Positions 1-7,725 of a DNA stretch of 64,000 nucleotides are shown here, one piece after another. Position numbers and translations under genes: made by a program. Each line of letters begins with the position of its first letter. The stretch's first letter is position 1. The stretch is from Candidatus Zhuqueibacterota bacterium. GTDB taxonomy: Bacteria > Zhuqueibacterota > Zhuqueibacteria > Oceanimicrobiales > Oceanimicrobiaceae. The stretch spans positions 62,001-126,000 of the forward strand of contig JAJDAF010000013.1 in assembly GCA_029261995.1 (NCBI GenBank), read 5' to 3'. Under the pieces are notes generated by a model, which saw nothing but the letters and a program-made list of their open reading frames with translations, had not been told where the DNA came from and made no database searches.

Positions 1-1777
1 CTACGTCGACATAGGGGTGAACACCAACGGAATCAGGGAGAGACAATCTCGTCGCCCGAACACCCACCTCCGGATCACCTGCGCACACACCGAAGAATTT
101 GGCGTGCGGCCTGGAAATCGTAAAACTGTTTTCTTCTGCCTTACAAACGGCTTTCCCGTCTCTGTTTTCCGAAAACCATCGCGCCTCGAAGGAGGACGGT
201 TCCTTTAATTTCATCAACTTGTCGACCACGATCAGACTGGGAATGGACCGAAATACAAGCGTCGTTCGCGTGACCGATTTTACATCTCCATTGACCAGCG
301 CGTATGCGTCCGTTGCATCGCTGGCCCAGAAATCGTAGTCCAGCTTCTGACCTGCCCGGACTATCCTGGCGGCAGACTTGCCTGCATTCGTCCCCTCTTC
401 GCCATGATGGTATTGTTGCCCCGCATCGTCGATCACGACCGTATTGTGAGCGAGTGACGTCCGCAGGAACCAGCCGGGATTCCTTGCATCGTAGGTCGGG
501 CGATACTGATCTGCGAGCAGGATTTCGCCGCCGTATTTCAAAATGACGGAATTGCGGTCGGCGTGTTCATGGTTAGCGGGTCCGCCGCTACGCATGGCAA
601 CGACCAGATCGTTCATTTCATAGCCCGTTCGCGTCACAATCCAGTCGAGGCTCAGATGTCGAAAATAGGTACTCGGTGCAGGCGGCGCGGGCTTGACCGT
701 TGGATCGTAATGCAGAAATGAAAAGATGTCGTGTTTCGGCGCATAATTCAGGGCAACGTGTTGCGACAACTCGTCCCGGGATCGACGCGCGACCCAAAAT
801 CCGACAGCGGAACTAAGGCTGTTTGCAGCATCCCCAAAGTTCACGCTGCCGCCAGAATTGAGATGGTGCGGCATGAACATCGCCAGATTAAAGTCCATCA
901 TGCCGGTGTAATTGGCGGCGTCGAACAGGTCAACTCCTTCTTTGCGCTTCACAACCTCCATCAGGTAAATGAGATAGGTCATGGCGTAATTGCAGTAGGA
1001 CACGCCCTCATCATAACTGCCGTCAGTCTCGAAAAGCTGGGCCGAGCGATAGTAGCTGTCCATGAGCATTTCTCGCCACTTCTCAACGCGGTCATCATTG
1101 CCTTCAAGTGTGTAGATTGCCAGCGCCAGCCCCCCGGAAATGACAGCCCGAAAGTTATTGTGTCCCAGGATAACCGGCCAGCGGCTCATGTCAGGAACAT
1201 CAAATCTGTATGGCTGTTCCGGATCAAAACTCCAGCCATTGACGCTTTCGGGATAGCGCATGCCGTGCAGCGCCAGGGTTAGGGGCACACATCCCTTTTT
1301 CGCTATTTGCTGCAATATCGCGGAGCGTTCTTCAGGCGACAAGAGATCATATATCCAGTCATACCCTAACGACATCCAGGCAGTCAAGCGCCCGGCTTTT
1401 AAAAAGCCGAGAGTATGCTTACCATCTTCCAGAAAAACATCCCAACGCTTGAGCTTGAGTACCTTCAGCATTTCTTCGCGTGCCAGTTCGCCCCGTTGCC
1501 GATCGCCGGTAACGGCATACAAGAACGCCTCTCTCAGAAAATTGCCATCTTTTTCGACGTCAGCATCCAGCAAAGACTGCCAATAGGCGTGAAACATTGG
1601 GAGGCTTGCGTTCTCAGCGATTCGAGGAATGTCTTCCTTTGAGAACAGGAGGTTCACCGGGAATCCATCAGCAGGCGCAGCGGCATATGATAGATTGCTG
1701 AATTGCAGTCCGGCGAGTAAAACCAGAATGGAGCTCTTGTTACTTGACATGATTGAAGAATAACGGAAGAATCTCAT
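1..1777 (-). CDS. Heparinase II/III-like secreted protein, partial (C-terminus off the left edge)
   Basis: The reverse-strand frame is open from ATG at 1777 through the window edge, about 592 residues without a stop. The N-terminus is a signal peptide (short basic start MRFFRYSS, then SILVLLAGL ending near SYAAA); an in-frame ATG at 1750 is an alternative start. An alpha/alpha-toroid region contains the local motif DGSYDEGVSYCNYA. About 400 residues in is GGPANHEHADRNS, the His/Glu-rich motif that opens the heparinase II/III beta domain. The gene at 59209-61263 carries nearly the same motifs (DGSYPEGVSYANY and GGPQNHEHADRNS), so the two are paralogues. The expected role is periplasmic beta-elimination or hydrolysis of a uronic-acid polysaccharide; the substrate is not deducible. 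It lies downstream of a strong terminator and a long non-coding stretch, so it probably has its own promoter. Confidence 0.85.
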   Translation of the reverse strand, partial: MRFFRYSSIMSSNKSSILVLLAGLQFSNLSYAAAPADGFPVNLLFSKEDIPRIAENASLPMFHAYWQSLLDADVEKDGNFLREAFLYAVTGDRQRGELAREEMLKVLKLKRWDVFLEDGKHTLGFLKAGRLTAWMSLGYDWIYDLLSPEERSAILQQIAKKGCVPLTLALHGMRYPESVNGWSFDPEQPYRFDVPDMSRWPVILGHNNFRAVISGGLALAIYTLEGNDDRVEKWREMLMDSYYRSAQLFETDGSYDEGVSYCNYAMTYLIYLMEVVKRKEGVDLFDAANYTGMMDFNLAMFMPHHLNSGGSVNFGDAANSLSSAVGFWVARRSRDELSQHVALNYAPKHDIFSFLHYDPTVKPAPPAPSTYFRHLSLDWIVTRTGYEMNDLVVAMRSGGPANHEHADRNSVILKYGGEILLADQYRPTYDARNPGWFLRTSLAHNTVVIDDAGQQYHHGEEGTNAGKSAARIVRAGQKLDYDFWASDATDAYALVNGDVKSVTRTTLVFRSIPSLIVVDKLMKLKEPSSFEARWFSENRDGKAVCKAEENSFTISRPHAKFFGVCAGDPEVGVRATRLSLPDSVGVHPYVDV

Positions 1778-2572
1778 GGTATTCCACTCAAAATGAATTC
1801 TCTAAGAATGTTGAATTTATGGCTGCAGGTACAAAAGCCGTGGGTGCAAGTTGTTTGAGAACGACCATCCTTTGAGGGGCAAACTATATTCGTTTTCTGG
1901 CTCCTCCGGGAGGTTGTTGCAGAAAGCTCAAATCTGTGAATTGCTTATCGGGATCAGCACCCTGGTGTCGAACATTGTTTTGATGATGCGGCCCCTCGGA
2001 TCTCAAGCTCCGAGGAATCCCGCCATACCTGCTACGAAAAGACTACCTCAAATCCCTTCTTGATGAGGGCCTTGCCAAGTGGCCAAAGGGCGGGCGAACA
2101 ACAGCGTTTTCACATTATACAGCTCTTGAAATTTGACTTGTGATTGCAACTCAAAGCTACAATTAGAACTTTGTGGATTGGCAAATAGCTTTGCTCGTCC
2201 CACCTCGAAAGGGACTGGAAGGCAAGGCGTTTCTCAGAGTCTTGGAACATAAATTGTGCATGAAATTCAAGGATGCTTCGATTATAGTTCCAAATGAATT
2301 GCCATCTGCACAGTCGTCTTAAGCAGAGAATCAGAATAATATAGCACTAACACAGCCATATGCAACCCGAACAAGATGTGCAGTCTAAGTTCCACTCAAC
2401 TATCTATTTTTTTTAGCCAAATTGGCAATTTGTTTGGTGCTCTTAACGGAGGCGACAAAAATATGGAGCTTGGAGTGGCTCTACAGGGCGTTTATGAATG
2501 TTGGATCAAGACCACCCATTGATCCCCTATTATCGCAAGAAAAATCCTTCGGATGGCCGCGTTCGGAGGCAA
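1778..2572. other. Non-coding interval of about 800 bases
   Basis: No gene can be supported here. The promoter of the minus-strand heparinase-like gene should lie near 1778-1900, but no convincing -35/-10 pair was found. On the plus strand 1987-2136 is a short open frame with protein-like composition (it contains IPPYLLRKDYLKSLL) but no start codon and no recognised family, possibly a decayed gene. Immediately after it, TTGACT at 2133 and TACAAT at 2158 resemble promoter elements on the plus strand, but the 19-base spacer is long and no plus-strand gene follows. Confidence 0.5.
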
Positions 2573-2601
2573 GAAAAAACCCACTACCGCTTCAGGTAGT
2601 G
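2573..2601 (-). terminator. Rho-independent terminator
   Basis: Read on the minus strand, a perfect 7-bp stem CACTACC/GGTAGTG with a 6-base loop TGAAGC is followed by GG and a run of six T. It lies about 120 bases past the stop codon of the outer-membrane barrel gene and closes the long minus-strand gene series. Confidence 0.8.
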
Positions 2602-2719
2602 AGTTGGAGGGTGTGCTGTTTGGATTTGCGGCTTTTAAACTTCGAACTTCCCCTTCTCGGACAATGCTGTATCAGCCGGTCCTTCGTAAACTTTGCCCGT
2701 GCCCGGTTCGTGCGAATCT

Positions 2720-3676
2720 CTAATTGGCTAGAATCACCCCAAGTGAGTAAATGCTGCCATTGACAGTATTCGTTCCAGCAAAAATGTGCATGACTTCTGC
2801 CTGAATTGCCAGTTTCCGGCTAACATCAAAAATGATTGCCGGGCTTATTTTTAAAATATGCTGATCGCCGACAACGACAGACGGTACGACGCCTCCGCCT
2901 CCTGGAAGCGGTGTGACCACGGTTATGCCTGCCAAATCCGGAGGCGTTGTGGTGTTGCGAATTCCATCCAGATTCAGCTTGATGAGAAACCGCTTAAGTT
3001 GATATCCGATTTCAGCGTTGAACAGGAGTTCGTCGTGCAGCGGTCCGGTTCGGTGACGGTAGCCAATACCGCCCGTAACGTATAGAGGGTGCGATTGCAG
3101 GCTTTTGCCGATGAGGAACAACGCCTCCAAATCGATGTCGCTCGTACCGAGAGGAGAACCGGAATTGTCCGGTCTGGCATCATAGAACAAGGGTAACTTA
3201 AAGCCACCTTGCAGGGAAAGAACTACGGCTCTATCAAGGAGCAGATACCGGCCGGCGATGGATAAGTCAGCAAAACCTGAGTTTGCGGGCGACTCAGGAA
3301 TACTCTCTTTGGCCGGATTACCGTTCTCATCCCTAAACTCGATAAACCTGTCCCAGCGTGAATTCAGAAACTTTGCCGGTAGCGTCGATATGAGGGTCAG
3401 GCGGTCGGAAATGCCATATTCAAAGTAGGTTGTCAGGCTGAAATCCTGAAACGAAGCGTTCTCGAAACCCGGCCGTTCAGCAAAGATCGGAGCGTTATTC
3501 GCGTTATGATTGAATTCGCTCGTTGAGTACAAATAATGGCCGGACATCTTCAAAAAAAACTTACTCTTCTTTTGAGTCCAGGCGCCGGGATAGACTAACT
3601 GTGCAGGAACGAGATTAAAGGTGAGAGCTAGTATTGATATTTTGAGCCAAGGGTTCATTCGAATTTCTGCCATCAT
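2720..3676 (-). CDS. Outer-membrane beta-barrel protein, phenol-degradation MetA-like
   Basis: About 318 residues. The start codon at 3676 overlaps the stop of the upstream DUF3179 gene (ATGA), which argues for translational coupling; a second ATG at 3658 begins MNPWLKISILALTFN and also gives a usable signal peptide ending near VPAQ. The mature part consists of alternating amphipathic strands, for example FSLTTYFEYGISDRLTLISTLP, GFADLSIAGRYLLL and a long C-terminal strand series ending YSLGVILAN, as in Phenol_MetA_deg-type barrels that are thought to move small hydrophobic or sugar-like compounds across the outer membrane. Transported substrate unknown. The reading frame extends further upstream to 3733, but that part lies inside the DUF3179 coding sequence and is probably not translated. 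Confidence 0.7.
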   Translation of the reverse strand: MMAEIRMNPWLKISILALTFNLVPAQLVYPGAWTQKKSKFFLKMSGHYLYSTSEFNHNANNAPIFAERPGFENASFQDFSLTTYFEYGISDRLTLISTLPAKFLNSRWDRFIEFRDENGNPAKESIPESPANSGFADLSIAGRYLLLDRAVVLSLQGGFKLPLFYDARPDNSGSPLGTSDIDLEALFLIGKSLQSHPLYVTGGIGYRHRTGPLHDELLFNAEIGYQLKRFLIKLNLDGIRNTTTPPDLAGITVVTPLPGGGGVVPSVVVGDQHILKISPAIIFDVSRKLAIQAEVMHIFAGTNTVNGSIYSLGVILAN

Positions 3677-4359
3677 TCCGAGGTATTGTTCAGAAATGTT
3701 GTCTGTGGGTGGTCTGCTTTCCACTGGTTCCACCGGGTCTTGGTCGATTCGAACTCGGGCAAGGTCCGGTCCTTATAAAGACCACCGATGCAGGTCAGAC
3801 CATCTTGACCCTCGAGGTGATACCATAGACTTTCCGTTTCGAAGTCGTACAGAACAAACGTATAATCGTAAGTCCATCCGCTCGCGGCCAAGGTTAAGAC
3901 TTCTCCATCAATCTCACGGCTGTACACGGCAGCCAAATCAACAAGCGGTCAGTAGGCGACGGCCACGTGTACCTCGCCAAACTTCTCGTCTGCTACCTCA
4001 TGAAATGTGAGTTTATCGATAGAATACGAACGGGTCTCTTCCTCGAGTGTCGTCCCGAGTATCAGAAAAGTCGAGTGGTCGGCAGGATAGCCGCTCTGCC
4101 CCGGTTCCAGGTGCCTTGGATTCAAGATGGGCCGAATGGCATTCGGGCCCACGCCAAATTGAAACTCGCTGGGATTCATTTGATATTTCTGAAATGCGTG
4201 AGAAACATCCCATCTTTTTCCAGTGCGATCTACAATAATGAACCTATCGTTTTCTTCTTCAACGTTGGGCTCAGCAACGCCTTCCGGGGCGGTCGTGCAC
4301 GCAAGAGAAAATAACGTAGCCACCCAAAAAATAGACATCGACTTCGAAGCTGCCTTCAT
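3673..4359 (-). CDS. DUF3179-family lipoprotein with in-frame TGA, candidate selenoprotein
   Basis: Two pieces of one DUF3179 protein lie in the same frame, separated by a single TGA at 3949-3951. The 136-residue N-terminal piece has a lipoprotein signal (SLAC, lipid Cys 21) and the family's LTFHEV motif at 118-122, and ends HVAVAY. The 91-residue rest continues PLVDLAAVYSREIDG and ends with TESLW and TRWNQWKADHP, both typical DUF3179 C-terminal motifs. The family consensus at the junction is TYCPLC, so TGA replaces the first Cys (residue 137 of 228); the second Cys is Val here. A hairpin fitting a bacterial SECIS follows. The start is supported by GGTGAGGT just upstream. DUF3179 function is unknown. 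Alternatives are a nonsense-mutated pseudogene or a sequencing error; Sec insertion is inference. Confidence 0.7.
3918..3934 (-). promoter_or_regulatory. SECIS-like stem-loop downstream of in-frame TGA
   Basis: On the minus strand GGCTG/CAGCC form a perfect 5-bp stem around a 7-base loop CCGTGTA. The stem starts 15 bases after the TGA and the loop carries GT dinucleotides at bases 22-23 and 24-25. In E. coli fdhF the SelB-binding loop has its essential GU at bases 20-21 after the UGA, with an unpaired U at the base of the upper stem; a T sits at base 14 here. Spacing and loop content are compatible with SelB recognition, but such a short hairpin can occur by chance. Confidence 0.5.
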
Positions 4360-4540
4360 AGGACCTCACCGCAGATTTGTTAGTAATTGCCATAAATCTA
4401 AACACGTGATTCCGCTTGATTTATTCCACCTGGCAACTACTTTCTCTGCGTGGCACAGCCCAACGAGGATCAGAGTGAAATTCCCTCGTGCGGAAGAGCA
4501 AGCCGTTTTGCGAGATTGCAGTGTCGTCTCTGGCGTGGGA

Positions 4541-5146
4541 CTACTCCGGCCCACGCACCGGTAACCAGGGGCGAACATCGACCACGTGCATCCCTGCTTC
4601 GCGAGCCGCTTGCAGGCCGGCATCCCCATCTTCAAAGGCGACGCATTTCTGAGGGGTTACGGCGATCCGCTCAGCAGCCACAAGAAACACGTCCGGTGAC
4701 GGTTTGGGGCGACCAACATCATGAGAACTGACTATCACATCGAACAAATCCAAGATTCCAATTCCTCGCAGAGACATTTCGGCCGAGGCCTGGGTGCTGC
4801 CGGTCGCCACTGCCAGAGGGAGTTGTCCGTGAAAGCGTCGCGCAATATCGACCACGGCCTCCACAGGGCGAAGTGCGCTTTGCGCCAGACTGTGAAAACA
4901 GTGGTCGCGCTCTTCAGCAATGGTCTTGACATCGACCACAAGTCCTCGTGCCGCGGCGAGCCGGTGGACGATCTCCTCCACGGAGACACCGGCCCACTCA
5001 TAAAAACGCTGCTCCGGGAACTCCAGGTTGTAACGGCGGAGTACCGCTACCCAGGCCTGGTAATGCAGCGGCATCGAGTCGATCAGGGTACCATCGCAAT
5101 CGAATATCAATCCACAACACTTCGCGGGTAAGGTCCAGTTCAACAT
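4541..5146 (-). CDS. HAD-superfamily phosphatase / beta-phosphoglucomutase-like
   Basis: 201 residues, usual length for the beta-phosphoglucomutase/DOG phosphatase subfamily. Motif I is FDCDGTLIDS near residue 16, the cap domain follows, motif II is VATGST, motif III is GRPKPSP, and motif IV is EDGDAGLQAA. It would dephosphorylate or isomerise a small sugar phosphate in the cytoplasm. The start overlaps the end of the GH127 gene by 7 bases, so the two are probably translated from one message. A 7-bp inverted repeat (4533-4539 with 4550-4556) spans the stop codon but has no T-tract. Substrate cannot be predicted from sequence. Confidence 0.85.
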   Translation of the reverse strand: MLNWTLPAKCCGLIFDCDGTLIDSMPLHYQAWVAVLRRYNLEFPEQRFYEWAGVSVEEIVHRLAAARGLVVDVKTIAEERDHCFHSLAQSALRPVEAVVDIARRFHGQLPLAVATGSTQASAEMSLRGIGILDLFDVIVSSHDVGRPKPSPDVFLVAAERIAVTPQKCVAFEDGDAGLQAAREAGMHVVDVRPWLPVRGPE

Positions 5147-7071
5147 GGTTCGGTCTCGATTATCGGATTTCTCAACAGCCAGACTGCCATTTCACCCGGC
5201 CCGCGATGTGACCACGCATAATAAGGAATCGCTACTAATTCTCTTTTTTCACCAGACTGATTCAATGCCGAACCTTTGGCCACGGTGACGCAAGCCAAAA
5301 GATCTCTCCGGTGCTCAAAACTAAGTTCGGCGTTGTCGGGAAGAACCAGATCGAGAGCCGTGCCACCATTGTCCACCCACTCCGCACAGTAGACCACCGG
5401 GCCGCGAACCAGGGCGACTTTATTGCGGTTGTCTTCGACTTTTTCGTGTGCTGCAACCCGTCGAATAGACATGGGCAGATTGATCTCGATGACATCGCCT
5501 TTCGACCAAATCCGACTTATGACCGCGAATCCTTTCTCAATCTCATAATCAATGGCTTTACCATTCATTTTGAGCGTGATGGCTTCCGGGTCTTCATCCA
5601 GAAAGCGATATAAGTCACCTGGCAGGGGTTCGTCTAATGCCCAGCCCGGAATACGCAGTCTGACGGTAAATCTCTTTGCGGTCTCCGGATTTAACAGGGC
5701 CCTCACTTTTCCATCCCAGGGATAATCGCATTGCTGTTCAACGTCAATCACTGTTTCTTGCAGCCTGATACGGGCCTTGTTAGCAACGAACAGGTTGATA
5801 TACAATGAATCATTGCAGTGGGCGTAGATGTACTCCGGCACCGAAGGCAGGAAACGAGCGACGTTTGACGGACAACACGCGCAGTCGAACCAGGGCTGGC
5901 GGCTTAACGCGCCATGATTAAACTTGAATTTGCCATCCGAGGCCATACAATTGGGATAAAAAAAGGAGTCTCCGGTCAACGAAACGCCGGAGAGCATGCC
6001 GTTGTAAAGTGTCCGTTCAAGAACATCGATGTACTTTGCATCACCATGAAGCAGGAACATCCGATGATTCCAGTAGATGTTGGCAATGGCGGCACAGGTC
6101 TCATTGTACGACGTCAGGTTGGGCAATTCGTAATTTTCACCAAAGACCTCACCCTCATGCCGGGAGCCGAATCCACCCGTAATATAAAGTTTCTTCTCAA
6201 CGACATTGTCCCAAAGCTTGTCGACTGCCTCCAGATAATCAGGGTCTTTCATGATCGCTGCGATGTCGGCCATGCCAGCGTACATGTAGGCCGCACGCAC
6301 CGCATGGCCGACGGCTTCTTCCTGCTCGATGACCGGCAAATGGTCCTGGCTGTCCGTCCCGTACAGCTCATGACCTTCGGCATTCCCGCGCTGGTCCAGG
6401 AAGAACTTTGCCAGTTCTAGATATTCTTGGTGCCGCGTAATTTGATATAGTTTAATCAGACCGGTCTCAATAACCTGATGCCCCGGCGGTTCGAGTTTTT
6501 TCCCTGGGCCAAATGTCCGGGCCACCAGGTCAGCATTCTTCAGAGCAACCTTCAACAGATTACGTCTGCCCGTAGCCTGAAAATGGGCGTATGCGGCCTC
6601 GTAAAGATGTCCGACATTGTAAAGTTCATGACTCATGCTCAGGTGGTGCCAGCGCGGGCCGGCTTCGACCCAATAGGAAGGCGACTTGTCTGGATGCAAG
6701 GTTTTCCACGTACACAGATAGCCGTCATCTTCCTGGGCGGCGACGATTTTCTCGATGATGTCGTCGATATATTTCTCCAACTCCGTGTCGGGATTTGTCC
6801 GCAGGGAATATGACGCGCCTTCGATGATTTTATAGACATCGGAGTCATCGAATGGCATTTCACCCTCGTAGTCGCCTCCACGCAGGCCGCCCGCTCTTTC
6901 AAAATTCCTGATGCGGCCATCCTCTTCACATTTCTTGAATCCGTACGGGATGGTCTCGTCCCGGTTGGTTGCGATACGATTGGCCCAGAAATTGTCTTTT
7001 AGTTCAACACCCGTGAATGGTACGGCAGTGATATTATAACCCGATTGTCCGTCAGTTTCTTTTTTCATCAT
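5140..7071 (-). CDS. GH127 beta-L-arabinofuranosidase-like protein
   Basis: 643 residues, normal GH127 length, without signal peptide and so cytoplasmic. The alpha/alpha barrel contains YNETCAA (Glu 324, Cys 326) and DCACCPSN (Cys 399 and Cys 400), matching the zinc-bound Glu/Cys cluster in which one Cys is the nucleophile of HypBA1-type enzymes. C-terminal beta domains follow, with VRLRIPGWA and VALVRGPVVYCAEW. It should release L-arabinofuranose (or a related sugar) from imported oligosaccharides. GH127 also contains members of other specificity. It sits just downstream of the isochorismatase-like gene and overlaps the HAD phosphatase gene. ATG codons at 7071 and 7068 are both possible; no strong ribosome site is visible. 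Confidence 0.9.
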   Translation of the reverse strand: MMKKETDGQSGYNITAVPFTGVELKDNFWANRIATNRDETIPYGFKKCEEDGRIRNFERAGGLRGGDYEGEMPFDDSDVYKIIEGASYSLRTNPDTELEKYIDDIIEKIVAAQEDDGYLCTWKTLHPDKSPSYWVEAGPRWHHLSMSHELYNVGHLYEAAYAHFQATGRRNLLKVALKNADLVARTFGPGKKLEPPGHQVIETGLIKLYQITRHQEYLELAKFFLDQRGNAEGHELYGTDSQDHLPVIEQEEAVGHAVRAAYMYAGMADIAAIMKDPDYLEAVDKLWDNVVEKKLYITGGFGSRHEGEVFGENYELPNLTSYNETCAAIANIYWNHRMFLLHGDAKYIDVLERTLYNGMLSGVSLTGDSFFYPNCMASDGKFKFNHGALSRQPWFDCACCPSNVARFLPSVPEYIYAHCNDSLYINLFVANKARIRLQETVIDVEQQCDYPWDGKVRALLNPETAKRFTVRLRIPGWALDEPLPGDLYRFLDEDPEAITLKMNGKAIDYEIEKGFAVISRIWSKGDVIEINLPMSIRRVAAHEKVEDNRNKVALVRGPVVYCAEWVDNGGTALDLVLPDNAELSFEHRRDLLACVTVAKGSALNQSGEKRELVAIPYYAWSHRGPGEMAVWLLRNPIIETEPC

Positions 7072-7096
7072 CGAAAGTGATTGGAAGTAAGCAACC

Positions 7097-7693
7097 TTAT
7101 CTGGATTGGGTTGAGATACATTCTAGAATCTCACCGTTTGAGAGAAACGTTGCAATATATCCATCCATGGCCCGAACTGAATCGCGATGCTCCCTCTCTG
7201 TGAATGCCTGGATGCATTCCTTAGCAATGACAATTTCATAATCAAGTTGGTAGGCATCCACTGCTGTTGAGCGGATGCACCAAGCCGTGGTAATTCCAGC
7301 AAGAATCAAGCAGTCAATTCTGAGTTTCTCCAGAAGTCGTTCGAGATCCGTGCGGAAGAACGCGGAAAACCTGCTTTTCAATAAAATATGGTCATCCGGA
7401 AAAACATCGAGCTCGGTAAGAAGCTCACAACCATCGGTACCGGAGATTGTATATTTCTTGCCGCTCCGGCGCATGTGAAGAAAAGCGTCGGACAAGTCCG
7501 GCTTAAACGCTTGCTTAAACCAGATTACCGGAATTTCCTTTTTGCGGCAACAGGCAACCAACTCGTTTGTGTTTTTGACCAGAGTCGCGCGCGCTTTGGG
7601 GATCAGACTATCAGTCCAAATATCGTGATCAAAGAAATCCTGCAGGAGATCGACGATGACGAGAGCTGTATGTCTGGTGTCGAGACTAACCAT
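7097..7693 (-). CDS. Isochorismatase-like cysteine hydrolase
   Basis: 198 residues, typical for the family. The catalytic triad is visible: Asp 15 in IVDLLQDF, Lys 106 in LLKSRFSAFF and Cys 139 in TTAWCIRSTAVDA, with the usual cis-peptide Ala/Thr-Thr before it. Such enzymes hydrolyse amides or vinyl ethers (nicotinamide, N-carbamoyl compounds, isochorismate); the natural substrate is unknown. AGGG lies 7 bases upstream of the ATG. It is followed within 25 bases by the GH127 gene and preceded within 32 bases by the large secreted protein gene, so it is probably co-transcribed. Confidence 0.88.
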   Translation of the reverse strand: MVSLDTRHTALVIVDLLQDFFDHDIWTDSLIPKARATLVKNTNELVACCRKKEIPVIWFKQAFKPDLSDAFLHMRRSGKKYTISGTDGCELLTELDVFPDDHILLKSRFSAFFRTDLERLLEKLRIDCLILAGITTAWCIRSTAVDAYQLDYEIVIAKECIQAFTEREHRDSVRAMDGYIATFLSNGEILECISTQSR

Positions 7694-7725
7694 AGCTTGG
7701 CCCTAGAATCGACACACTAGCTTCA

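Noticed and set aside
1851-2136. Possible decayed plus-strand gene
   Set aside because: Composition is protein-like in two frames, but there is no complete frame, start or known motif; kept only as a remark on the gap.
2133-2163. Plus-strand promoter TTGACT-19-TACAAT
   Set aside because: Spacer is long and there is no plus-strand gene or terminator downstream to pair with it.
2422-2763. Plus-strand frame of 113 codons
   Set aside because: It spans the terminator hairpin and the 3' end of the barrel gene and has no recognisable protein features.
3673-3936. Separate small gene of 87 codons starting with TTG
   Set aside because: It is the continuation of the DUF3179 frame after the TGA; the TTG lies inside a family motif and has no ribosome site.
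4533-4556. Inverted repeat GCGTGGG/CCCACGC as a terminator
   Set aside because: It overlaps the stop codon of the HAD gene and no T-tract follows on the minus strand.
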